From Oscillospiraceae bacterium (GTDB lineage Bacteria > Bacillota_A > Clostridia > Oscillospirales > Oscillospiraceae): 15,091 bases of DNA. The notes beneath the pieces were generated by a model that was not told where the DNA came from, did no database searches, and saw only the letters and a list, made by a program, of their open reading frames with translations. The first letter of the stretch is position 1, and every line of letters starts with the position of its first letter. Location of the stretch: assembly GCA_017381835.1 (NCBI GenBank), contig JAFOBK010000011.1:1-15091 (forward strand), read 5' to 3'. Position numbers and translations under genes: made by a program. Positions 1-6,361 of this stretch are shown in pieces.

Positions 1-195
1 CACGTCTACATCGGCCTTCTCGATCAGTTCCATACCGGTGGCATAGATTTCTGCGCCGTTTGCCAGATTCTCTGCGTACTCTCTGCGGACGTCGGCAACT
101 GCGGTGACCTTAACGCCTAAGTTTGCCAGTGCTGCGTAGCAAGCGGAGTGCATGCCGCCCATGAAGCCGCAGCCAATCAAACCAACTTTAATCAT
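1..195 (-). CDS. Gfo/Idh/MocA-family NAD(P)-dependent oxidoreductase (partial, N-terminus only)
   Basis: The 65 visible codons begin MIKVGLIGCGFMGGMHSACY and then give VTAVADVRRE. That is the first beta strand, glycine-rich dinucleotide loop (GxGxxG type, residues 7-12) and second strand of the Gfo/Idh/MocA Rossmann fold. The family oxidises or reduces sugars, inositols and sugar derivatives in the cytoplasm using NAD(P). The rest of the gene lies beyond the left edge, so the C-terminal substrate domain and the catalytic lysine/histidine motifs cannot be seen. The start codon lies one base after the TAA stop of the upstream isomerase gene, and its ribosome binding site (GGAGAA) lies inside the end of that gene, so the two are cotranscribed and probably translationally coupled. 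Pairing with a TIM-barrel isomerase is typical of inositol-like and rare-sugar catabolic operons. The family call is firm; the substrate is unknown. Confidence 0.88.
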   Translation of the reverse strand, partial: MIKVGLIGCGFMGGMHSACYAALANLGVKVTAVADVRREYAENLANGAEIYATGMELIEKADVDV

Positions 196-196
196 A

Positions 197-1039
197 TTAC
201 AGTTCTCCTCTCATGATGCGCTCCATAGAAGCGGAAGTATTATAAATCAGCTGATCGCTGCCCTGTGCGTACTGGGGAATCATCTCGCCGGCTGCCCAGC
301 CTTCATAGCCAACAGCCTCAAATGCGGCACGGACTGCCTTCCAGTCCACATCGCCTGCCAGCAGATCCACGAATGCGTTCAGGCCGCCGGGATTGCGGCG
401 GTAATCCTTGAAGTGCACCTTGAAAATGCGCTTGCCCAGGATCTTGATCCACTGCTCGGGATAGCCTGCGAAGACCACATTGCCGGTATCAAAGTAAGCA
501 CCGACCCAATCGCTACCAACTGCATCGATGAAAGCGCGCATTTCCAGAGGAGACAGCAGGAACTTGTTCCAAACATTCTCCAGGCCGATCTGGACGCCGT
601 ACTCTTCCGCAACCACAGCCAGCTTCTTCACCTGCTCCAGAGCCCGATCCCAGACCACATCGTAGTCCACAACGCCCCACTCGGGAACGAATTCAACGGA
701 AACGGAGCCGGGGATCACCAGAATGGTCTCCGCGCCGATCATCTTGGCGCAGTACAGCTGACGGACAACCATATCAAAGGCGCGCTGACGCTCCTCGGGA
801 TCGTTGGCGGTCAGGGAGTTTGCCCAGCACAGGCCGCTGGACAGACTGGGAATCTTGATACCCAGTTCCTCTGCGTATGCCTTGATGCTCAAGAGTTCCT
901 CGTCGGTGGAGGTCATGGTGATCTCGCCTTCACCGCCCAGTGCCAGCTCGATGCCCTCGAAGCCGGCATCCTTGGCAAGTTTCATGGCTTCCTTATTGGT
1001 CTTTCCAATAAAGGACCAAATGTTGATAGACTTTTTCAT
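197..1039 (-). CDS. Sugar phosphate isomerase/epimerase (xylose-isomerase-like TIM barrel)
   Basis: This 280-residue protein has the usual length and layout of the AP-endonuclease-2/xylose-isomerase-like TIM barrel family, which includes L-ribulose-5-phosphate 3-epimerase, D-tagatose 3-epimerase and IolE. The expected metal-binding and catalytic residues are visible: Glu154 in IGLENVWN, Asp184 in YFDTGN, His209 in KVHFKD and Glu252 in AGEM. It probably catalyses a cobalt- or manganese-dependent ketose epimerisation or aldose-ketose isomerisation in the cytoplasm. The reading frame stays open further upstream, but I chose the ATG at 1039 because the family N-terminus (KKSINIWSF) begins there and an AAAGGACGGG ribosome binding site precedes it; the upstream extension overlaps the promoter and the divergent regulator gene. 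It is the first gene of a minus-strand operon continuing into the Gfo/Idh/MocA gene. The exact sugar cannot be assigned. Confidence 0.85.
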   Translation of the reverse strand: MKKSINIWSFIGKTNKEAMKLAKDAGFEGIELALGGEGEITMTSTDEELLSIKAYAEELGIKIPSLSSGLCWANSLTANDPEERQRAFDMVVRQLYCAKMIGAETILVIPGSVSVEFVPEWGVVDYDVVWDRALEQVKKLAVVAEEYGVQIGLENVWNKFLLSPLEMRAFIDAVGSDWVGAYFDTGNVVFAGYPEQWIKILGKRIFKVHFKDYRRNPGGLNAFVDLLAGDVDWKAVRAAFEAVGYEGWAAGEMIPQYAQGSDQLIYNTSASMERIMRGEL

Positions 1040-1063
1040 TAAATCCCGTCCTTTCAGTCTGAA

Positions 1064-1091
1064 AGTATATTTACAAATTTTACAAAAACAA
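1064..1091 (-). promoter_or_regulatory. Predicted sigma-70-type promoter of the isomerase-dehydrogenase operon
   Basis: On the minus strand a -35 box TTGTTT (1086-1091) is separated by 16 bases from a -10 box TATACT (1064-1069). Transcription would start near 1057, leaving a short leader before the ATG at 1039. A 7-base inverted repeat, CTTTCAG-T-CTGAAAG (1051-1065), covers the start site and touches the -10 box, so it could be an operator. This is a reading of the sequence only. Confidence 0.55.
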
Positions 1092-1163
1092 GTATACTCT
1101 AGGAAAGAATTTGTTCCTTCTGTCCTAATTATCTTTATTGTAATACATACAGCACTTGTTTTC

Positions 1164-1192
1164 TTTATATTTTTAGTTGCGCTTTTTATAAA
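1164..1192 (+). promoter_or_regulatory. Possible promoter of the AraC-family regulator gene
   Basis: A weak -35 box TTTATA (1164-1169), a 17-base spacer and a -10 box TATAAA (1187-1192) lie upstream of the regulator gene. Transcription would begin near 1199, just before the AAAGGAGGG ribosome binding site at 1202-1210. The region is AT-rich, so chance matches are likely. The -10 box lies inside the 20-base repeat at 1184-1203. Confidence 0.35.
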
Positions 1193-1203
1193 ATCAGCCA
1201 CAA
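1184..1203 (+). repeat. 20-base motif, copy A, over the regulator gene's -10 and start site
   Basis: TTTTATAAAATCAGCCACAA matches a second copy at 2133-2152 in 19 of 20 positions. This copy covers the predicted -10 box and start site of the AraC-family gene and abuts its ribosome binding site, a position that would suit autorepression. It could be a binding site of the regulator encoded just downstream; that is inference. Confidence 0.5.
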
Positions 1204-1217
1204 AGGAGGGTGGAGCC

Positions 1218-2117
1218 ATGGAGATACAGTACAAAACCCATAAACTGGACACCGAGTTTGCCATCACAGACCTGGTGAATGTGTCTTACTATACCCTCTC
1301 CAAGGATTTTCTCTGGAGCGGCGAGTCCCACGAACCCTGGGAAATGGTCTATGTAGATAAAGGCGAAATGGTCATTACCGCCGGTACCGACACCTACCTT
1401 TTAAAAAGCGGTGAGGCCGCCTTCCATTGTCCCCACGAGTTCCACAATCTGCGTACTTCCGGACAGAAAGCCGCCAATGTGATCGTCATGTGTTTTCACT
1501 GCGACAGCCCTATCATGCAGGCCTTTGAGCGGAAGATCCTCTCCCTCAGCGCCCAGGAAAAAAATGTTCTGTCCTCTATTTTGAAGGAAGCGGAAGCCAC
1601 CTTCCGCCATTTTGACGATGTCTACCCCCACGACGAGGCTCCCTGCGTGGATTTGGTTCCCCGGGATCATATCCCCTTCGGCGCCCAGCAGATCATCAAA
1701 AATCTTTTCGAGTATTTCCTGATCCTGATTTACCGCCATAAGGATAACATCCACTTTGATGCCCGCGCCGTGCCTATCAATCAGCTGCACCACCATGCCC
1801 AAATTGCCGTGAAGATTCAGGAGTATCTCAGCGAGCATTATCCGGAGAAAATCACCCTGGAAGCCTTGGCGGCCAGCCAGAATATCAGCATCTCCCAGCT
1901 GAAGCGGATCTTCAAGGAGCATACCGGCGACTCCGTCATCACCTATCTCACCGCTCTGCGGATCAAGGAAGCCAAGCGGATGATCCAGGAAAGCAGCCTT
2001 AACTTCTCTCAGATTGCTGTGGCCGTGGGTTATGACAATATCTACTACTTCTCTTCGGTGTTCAAAAAGCACACCGGCATGACCCTGACGGAATACTCCA
2101 AATCCCTGCGCCGATGA
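1218..2117 (+). CDS. AraC-family transcriptional regulator with cupin-like sensor domain
   Basis: This 299-residue protein has the standard AraC/XylS layout. Residues about 35-95 form a cupin-like sensing domain (HEPWEMVYVDKGEM, then LLKSGEAAFHCPHEFH), followed by a linker and a C-terminal double helix-turn-helix at about 197-297. The latter includes the signature stretch IAVAVGYDNIYYFSSVFKKH, with TGMTLTEYSKSLRR at the end. It should bind a small ligand, probably a sugar or sugar phosphate, and control nearby promoters. The frame is open far upstream, but the ATG at 1218 follows a strong AAAGGAGGG at 7 bases and gives a family-length product. It is divergent from the isomerase-dehydrogenase operon and precedes another isomerase unit, the usual position of a local regulator. 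A near-identical 20-base motif lies in front of this gene and of the next one, and is a candidate binding site. Confidence 0.92.
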   Translation: MEIQYKTHKLDTEFAITDLVNVSYYTLSKDFLWSGESHEPWEMVYVDKGEMVITAGTDTYLLKSGEAAFHCPHEFHNLRTSGQKAANVIVMCFHCDSPIMQAFERKILSLSAQEKNVLSSILKEAEATFRHFDDVYPHDEAPCVDLVPRDHIPFGAQQIIKNLFEYFLILIYRHKDNIHFDARAVPINQLHHHAQIAVKIQEYLSEHYPEKITLEALAASQNISISQLKRIFKEHTGDSVITYLTALRIKEAKRMIQESSLNFSQIAVAVGYDNIYYFSSVFKKHTGMTLTEYSKSLRR

Positions 2118-2138
2118 AGGCAGATTCCTGCCTTTTAT
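2117..2138 (+). terminator. Short hairpin terminator after the AraC-family gene
   Basis: AAGGCAG (2117-2123), loop ATTC and CTGCCTT (2128-2134) form a perfect 7-base stem directly at the stop codon, followed by a short T-rich tail. The stem is short and the T run brief, so termination may be partial. Confidence 0.5.
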
Positions 2139-2152
2139 AAAAACAGCCACAA
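2133..2152 (+). repeat. 20-base motif, copy B, upstream of the second isomerase promoter
   Basis: TTTTATAAAAACAGCCACAA differs at one position from copy A at 1184-1203. It lies 35 bases upstream of the -35 box at 2188, a position that would suit an activator. Its first Ts are shared with the tail of the terminator after the regulator gene, which may explain part of the similarity; the CAGCCACAA half has no such explanation. Confidence 0.5.
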
Positions 2153-2187
2153 CTTTGCATAAATAGGAGCGGTTTCCGGCAGGTCTA

Positions 2188-2216
2188 TTGCCATTTTTCT
2201 GACCCAATACTATAAT
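2188..2216 (+). promoter_or_regulatory. Predicted sigma-70-type promoter of the second isomerase unit
   Basis: The -35 box TTGCCA (2188-2193), a 17-base spacer and a perfect -10 box TATAAT (2211-2216) lie 33 bases before the ATG at 2249. This is among the clearest promoters in the window. Confidence 0.75.
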
Positions 2217-2248
2217 AAAGCAAAATTCACCCCAGGAGGTCTGCTCCC

Positions 2249-3100
2249 ATGTCCAAATTCTGCCTGTATATGCCGCCGGTATCCACCATCCATACCTACA
2301 AAGAAATGGTAGACTACGCAGCGGCACATGATATCAAAAACCTGGAAATTCTGAACATTTTGGATTTTTCCGCTCCCGATCCGAATCTTGCCAAGGAACT
2401 GAAAGCCTATGCTGACAGCAAGGGCATCTCCTTCCCCTGCGTTTCTGTAGGCCTGAGCTTGGTGGACGATGACCGCCGGGAAGCCATCGAAACCGTAAAG
2501 AAGTACGCAGACATCGCAAAGATTTTGGGAAGTCCTTACTTGCACCATACCATCGCTCTGAATTTCTCCGACCCCCAGTACATCGCCGACAATTTCGAGC
2601 TTTTCTATCAGCGGGGTTTGGAAGCCGTTCGGGAGATCTTCGACTATGCTGCCACCCTGGGCATCCGCACCATCTACGAAGATCAGGGTTTCCTCTTCAA
2701 CGGCCGGAAGAATTTTGGCCGTTTCCTCAATGAGGTTGACCGGAATGTGGGTGTGGTTGCCGACTTCGGTAATATCCAGTTCGCCGACGAGGATGTGGAA
2801 GATTTCATTTCCGCTTTCTCCGACCGGGTCGTCCATGTCCATGTGAAGGACTATGTGGTCACCAAGGGCACCTCCCGGGAAAAGCTTCCCGGCGAGTACA
2901 CCTCCAAGGGCGGCAACTACCTGAGAGGTTGTCTCATCGGTGAGGGCAGCGTCCACACCGACACCGCATTCCACGCGCTGCAGACCATAGGTTACAAGGG
3001 CTTCGTTGCCCTGGAAGGCGATCCCATCGGCCCTGACGAAGAAGCCTCTTTCCGCAAGAACCTGGAAACTGTGAACCGGTATATTGACACCTATTTATAA
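2249..3100 (+). CDS. Sugar phosphate isomerase/epimerase (second TIM-barrel paralogue)
   Basis: This 283-residue protein belongs to the same xylose-isomerase-like TIM barrel superfamily as the minus-strand gene at 197-1039 but is only distantly similar to it. The predicted metal and catalytic residues are Glu144 in IYEDQG, Asp172 in VADFGN, His198 in HVHVKDY and Glu256 in ALEGDP. It probably epimerises or isomerises a sugar, sugar phosphate or inositol-type ketone in the cytoplasm. The start is set by AGGAGG (2234-2239) nine bases before the ATG and by a well placed promoter. The YgjV-like membrane protein gene follows after 15 bases in the same unit. Two non-identical isomerases in divergent units suggest two steps of one pathway or two related substrates. 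Confidence 0.85.
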   Translation: MSKFCLYMPPVSTIHTYKEMVDYAAAHDIKNLEILNILDFSAPDPNLAKELKAYADSKGISFPCVSVGLSLVDDDRREAIETVKKYADIAKILGSPYLHHTIALNFSDPQYIADNFELFYQRGLEAVREIFDYAATLGIRTIYEDQGFLFNGRKNFGRFLNEVDRNVGVVADFGNIQFADEDVEDFISAFSDRVVHVHVKDYVVTKGTSREKLPGEYTSKGGNYLRGCLIGEGSVHTDTAFHALQTIGYKGFVALEGDPIGPDEEASFRKNLETVNRYIDTYL

Positions 3101-3115
3101 TACGGAGGTCTTACC

Positions 3116-3652
3116 ATGGATCTGAATTACATCATCGCCCAGGCTTTCGGTATTTTTGCCACCATTTGCTGCTTTGCCATGCCCCTGTTCAAGCGCAAGT
3201 GGCAGATGCTGCTCATTAATGTGGCCGGCAACCTGTTCTTCATTCTGAACCTGCTGCTTTTGGGTTATCACGAAACCGGCGATCTGTTTGCCAATGCCAC
3301 CGCCATGATCGTGAATGTGGTTTCCCTGGTGCAGGTGCTGATCTCCTTTTATCATGTGCAGAAAGGCACGCCGGTTACCACAGCCGAGAACATTATCTTC
3401 TTGCTCCTGTATGTGGGTCTGGGATTTGTCGGATTCAATCGGGCTTTGGATCTTCTGCCCATCGTCGCCAGTGTGTTTAATATGCTGGCTGTCTTCCAAA
3501 AAGACGAGCAAAAGACCCGCCTGCTGGTGTTGTGCAACGCATCTATTTTCTGCTCTTACTACATTATCCTCGGCTCCACCTCCCTGCTTGCTGAGCTGAT
3601 GGCCGTGATCACCACCCTGATTGGCCTGATCAAATACCGCAAAAAAGCATAA
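3116..3652 (+). CDS. YgjV-like inner membrane protein
   Basis: This 178-residue, strongly hydrophobic protein has about five or six predicted membrane segments (for example near residues 5-22, 32-50, 60-80, 92-108 and 138-170) and ends in the basic tail IKYRKKA. Length and pattern, including the early segment AFGIFATICCFAMPLFKRKW, fit the YgjV family of small bacterial membrane proteins, whose function is unknown to me. It follows the second isomerase gene by 15 bases with a CGGAGG ribosome binding site and is the last gene before a strong terminator. A transport or membrane-sensing role in the sugar pathway is possible from context only. Confidence 0.7.
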   Translation: MDLNYIIAQAFGIFATICCFAMPLFKRKWQMLLINVAGNLFFILNLLLLGYHETGDLFANATAMIVNVVSLVQVLISFYHVQKGTPVTTAENIIFLLLYVGLGFVGFNRALDLLPIVASVFNMLAVFQKDEQKTRLLVLCNASIFCSYYIILGSTSLLAELMAVITTLIGLIKYRKKA

Positions 3653-3665
3653 ATCCGCCATGACA

Positions 3666-3700
3666 CAGCCGCTGTTTCACAAGAACAGCGGCTGTTTTTT
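3666..3700 (+). terminator. Intrinsic terminator after the YgjV-like gene
   Basis: CAGCCGCTGTT (3666-3676), a 7-base loop and AACAGCGGCTG (3684-3694) form a perfect 11-base stem followed by six Ts. It closes the isomerase/YgjV unit and insulates the next promoter. Confidence 0.93.
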
Positions 3701-3735
3701 GTCAGTTTTGCCCAAGTTTTGTGGCGGAAATCTCG

Positions 3736-3764
3736 TTGACAAACATCAAAAATTATAATAAAAT
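3736..3764 (+). promoter_or_regulatory. Predicted strong sigma-70-type promoter of the hydrolase-NagA-NagB operon
   Basis: A perfect -35 box TTGACA (3736-3741), a 17-base spacer and -10 box TAAAAT (3759-3764) lie upstream of the gene at 3830. The start site would be near 3771, giving a leader of about 60 bases. TTGTGGC at 3719-3725, the reverse of the GCCACAA end of the 20-base repeats, sits 10 bases upstream of the -35 box. It could be a half-site for the AraC-family regulator, but the match is too short to be sure. Confidence 0.75.
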
Positions 3765-3829
3765 GGTTAAGAAGAGAATTGGGTAGTATGCCCTCATCCC
3801 GCTGCTGACAGAAAGAGAGGTCTCCGCGT

Positions 3830-5209
3830 ATGAATCAATTGTCCGTGGGTTTTGCCCGTGTGAATATCACCCCTATGATGGGCATCGGTATCGTGGGTTA
3901 TTTTGTCCCCCGCTTTGCCGACGGTGTACTGGATGACCTGTACATCAACGCGCTGGCTTTGGAAGCAGGCGGCGAAAAGGCCGTTGTGCTGACTTTGGAT
4001 AACTGCGGTATCGGCCGGGATGTGGCTATGGATTTTGTTGCTTCCATCAGCGAAGCCACCGGCATTCCCGCCGAAGCTGTGATCCTCCACTGCACCCACA
4101 CCCATACTGCCCCTCCCCTGATTGATCCTGATATGCCCGAACCCCTCAACGGTGATTTTTCCTCTGTGGATCCTAAGAAGGAAAAGGCATACTATGAATT
4201 TGTCCGCACCCGCCTTTGCGATGCAGCTCAGTTCGCCATCAACGATCTGCAGAGCGCCAAGATGGGCTATGGCATCGGCCAGGCTCCCAATATTGCTTTT
4301 GTCCGCCGGTTCCGTATGAAAGACGGCAGTGTCCAGACCAACCCCGGTGTGGACAACCCGAACATCGACCATCCCATCGGTGATGTGGACGAGCGGGTCA
4401 ATGTGCTGCGTTTTGACCGTGAGGCCGACAGCATCGTGCTTGTCAACTTCGGCGACCATCCCGATGTGGTGGGCGGCTGCAAGATCTCCGGTGACTGGCC
4501 TGCCCTCACCCGTGATGTGGTGGAGAAGGTGCTGGACGGCACCAAGTGCCTGGTATGCAACGGTGCCCAGGGCGATGTGAACCATGTGAATGTCCACCCC
4601 CGCGGTGGTTACTTAAACGGCATGTTCCACGATTTCGACGATGTGTCCCGTGGTTATTCCCATGCCCAGTATATGGCCCGCGTGGTCACCGGCGGTGTCC
4701 TGCAGGCCTTTGACAAGGTCCAGTATGTGGATGTGGAAAACATTTCTACCATCCGCCGTACCATTGAAGTTCCTTCCAATATGCCCACTGCCGAAGAGCT
4801 GGTGCAGGCTGAGCATATCAATGCCCTCCACGAAGCAGGCAAAGACGCTGAGCTGCCCTACTCCGGCATGATGCTCACCACCATGGTGGCTGAAGCCGGC
4901 CGTATGGTGAAGCTGAAGGACGGCCCCGCCTCCTTCCCCATGGAGCTGAGCGGTCTTTCCATCGGCCCCGTGGCGCTGATCGGCATCCCTGGCGAACCCT
5001 TCACCGGCATTGGCCGTGGTCTGAAGGAAGTTCCCGGCTGGGATCTGATTCTCCCCTGCTGCCTGACGGGCGGCAACGAAGGCTACTTCCCCATGCAGGA
5101 AGCCTATGACGAAGGCGGTTACGAATCTCAAAGCTCTTTCTTCAAAGCCGGTGTCGCCGAATTCCTGATTGAAGAAGGCGCAAAACTGCTGAACGATCTT
5201 CACAAGTAA
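3830..5209 (+). CDS. Neutral/alkaline ceramidase-like metal-dependent hydrolase, cytoplasmic form
   Basis: The 459-residue protein resembles the N-terminal catalytic domain of neutral/alkaline (non-lysosomal) ceramidases. It opens with VGFARVNITPMMGIGIVGY, the family start. HCTHTHTAP at 87-95 carries the first zinc-ligand histidines. VNFGDHPDVVGG at 205-216 carries a candidate second zinc histidine, His210. NGAQGDVN at 244-251 corresponds to the family's glycine/asparagine loop. Family members cleave amide bonds of N-acyl compounds. Classical ceramidases are secreted and longer; this one has no signal peptide and lacks their C-terminal domain, so it probably acts in the cytoplasm on a different substrate. 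It is the first gene of an operon with NagA-like and NagB-like genes (gap of 12 bases to the next), suggesting an N-acylated amino sugar or related amide. Ribosome binding site AGAGAGG lies nine bases before ATG. The true substrate is unknown. Confidence 0.75.
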   Translation: MNQLSVGFARVNITPMMGIGIVGYFVPRFADGVLDDLYINALALEAGGEKAVVLTLDNCGIGRDVAMDFVASISEATGIPAEAVILHCTHTHTAPPLIDPDMPEPLNGDFSSVDPKKEKAYYEFVRTRLCDAAQFAINDLQSAKMGYGIGQAPNIAFVRRFRMKDGSVQTNPGVDNPNIDHPIGDVDERVNVLRFDREADSIVLVNFGDHPDVVGGCKISGDWPALTRDVVEKVLDGTKCLVCNGAQGDVNHVNVHPRGGYLNGMFHDFDDVSRGYSHAQYMARVVTGGVLQAFDKVQYVDVENISTIRRTIEVPSNMPTAEELVQAEHINALHEAGKDAELPYSGMMLTTMVAEAGRMVKLKDGPASFPMELSGLSIGPVALIGIPGEPFTGIGRGLKEVPGWDLILPCCLTGGNEGYFPMQEAYDEGGYESQSSFFKAGVAEFLIEEGAKLLNDLHK

Positions 5210-5221
5210 GGAGGATACCCC

Positions 5222-6361
5222 ATGCTTGCCATTCAAAATGCAACTCTGGTCATGCGTGACCATCTGATTCCTGAGGCTGTCCTCTTTATTGAGGATGGTA
5301 TCATCGCCGGTTTCGGCGAAATGCGCAACACTCCCATCCCCGAGGGTTGTGAGATCATTGACGCAGAGGGTCTGTTCGTAGGCCCCGGCCTCATTGATAT
5401 CCACAACCACGCAGGCGGCGGCCACTGGTATTACGATGAGCCCATTGAAGCCGCGCAGTTCAATCTGAAGCACGGCACCACCACCAATCTGGCCTGCCTG
5501 TACTTCAATATGAACGGTCAGCAGCTGGTGGAGCAGATCGCAACTGTCCAGGCTGCCATGAAGACGCCCGAAGGCGAATCCATCGTGGGTTTCTACATGG
5601 AATGCCCTTATATGAATCCCAAGTTCGGCGCCGACCGGGAAAATAACCCCTGGAAAGGCCCGATTCTGAAGGAAGAATATCAGCCTATCATCGATGCCGT
5701 CGGCACCGATGCCAAGGTCTGGGTTCTGGCTCCCGAGCGGGAGAACATTCTGCAGTTCGTGCTGGATGCCCGCAAGAACAACCCCACCGTCAAATTTACG
5801 GTGGGTCACAGTGAGGCCTCTCCCCAGCAGATCGAGGATTTGATGCCCTACGGTCTGTGCATCGGCACTCACCACACCAATGCCACCGGCGACCGCATCT
5901 TCTATCCGGAAGTGCGCGGTGTCTGCGTGGATGAAACCGTCAACTATAACCGTGAGATTTATGCGGAAATGATCTGCGACAGCCGTGGCATCCATGTGGA
6001 TCCCTATATGCAGCGCCTGATCCGCAAGATCAAAGGTGAGGATCGTCTGATCCTGGTTTCTGATGCCTGCGTCTTTGACGGCCCCATCCCCGACGGCTAT
6101 GACGGTGTCACCGACCTTTGCTTTGACTTTGCCGGTGAGATCGCAGGCTCCAAGCTGAGCCTGGATGTGGCCTGCCGGAACATGATGAAGCACACCGGCG
6201 CATCCATTGTGGATGTATTCCGCTATGCTTCCTACAACCCCTCCAGAGCCCTGGGCTTCCTGGATCGCGGCGAGATCGCCGTAGGAAAACGTGCTGACCT
6301 GGTGATCGTCGATCACTGGATGAAAGTAAATAAAGTAATTTTCAAAGGAGAAATGCAATAA
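5222..6361 (+). CDS. NagA-like amidohydrolase (N-acetylglucosamine-6-phosphate deacetylase family)
   Basis: The 379-residue length and layout match NagA-type amidohydrolases: a small beta-sandwich formed by both termini around a metal-dependent TIM barrel. The metal and catalytic residues appear retained: HNH at 61-63 in LIDIHNHAGGG, Glu127 in MECPYMNP (equivalent to the LEGPF motif), His196 in VGHSEA, His217 in THHTNA, and the catalytic Asp281 in LVSDAC. The C-terminal strand segment GKRADLVIVD is typical. NagA removes acetate from N-acetylglucosamine 6-phosphate; the divergence here suggests a related N-acyl sugar phosphate. An AAGGAGG site precedes the ATG, and the stop codon overlaps the next start by one base (TAATG), so it is translationally coupled to the NagB-like gene. 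That pair is the canonical deacetylase-deaminase order. Confidence 0.83.
   Translation: MLAIQNATLVMRDHLIPEAVLFIEDGIIAGFGEMRNTPIPEGCEIIDAEGLFVGPGLIDIHNHAGGGHWYYDEPIEAAQFNLKHGTTTNLACLYFNMNGQQLVEQIATVQAAMKTPEGESIVGFYMECPYMNPKFGADRENNPWKGPILKEEYQPIIDAVGTDAKVWVLAPERENILQFVLDARKNNPTVKFTVGHSEASPQQIEDLMPYGLCIGTHHTNATGDRIFYPEVRGVCVDETVNYNREIYAEMICDSRGIHVDPYMQRLIRKIKGEDRLILVSDACVFDGPIPDGYDGVTDLCFDFAGEIAGSKLSLDVACRNMMKHTGASIVDVFRYASYNPSRALGFLDRGEIAVGKRADLVIVDHWMKVNKVIFKGEMQ

Noticed and set aside
804..1217. N-terminal extension of the AraC-family protein
   Set aside because: The frame is open upstream, but it would overlap the divergent isomerase gene and the promoter region. The ATG at 1218 has a strong ribosome binding site and gives a family-length protein.
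1040..1267. N-terminal extension of the minus-strand isomerase
   Set aside because: It would overlap the promoter and the start of the AraC gene. The ATG at 1039 has a good ribosome binding site and the family N-terminus.
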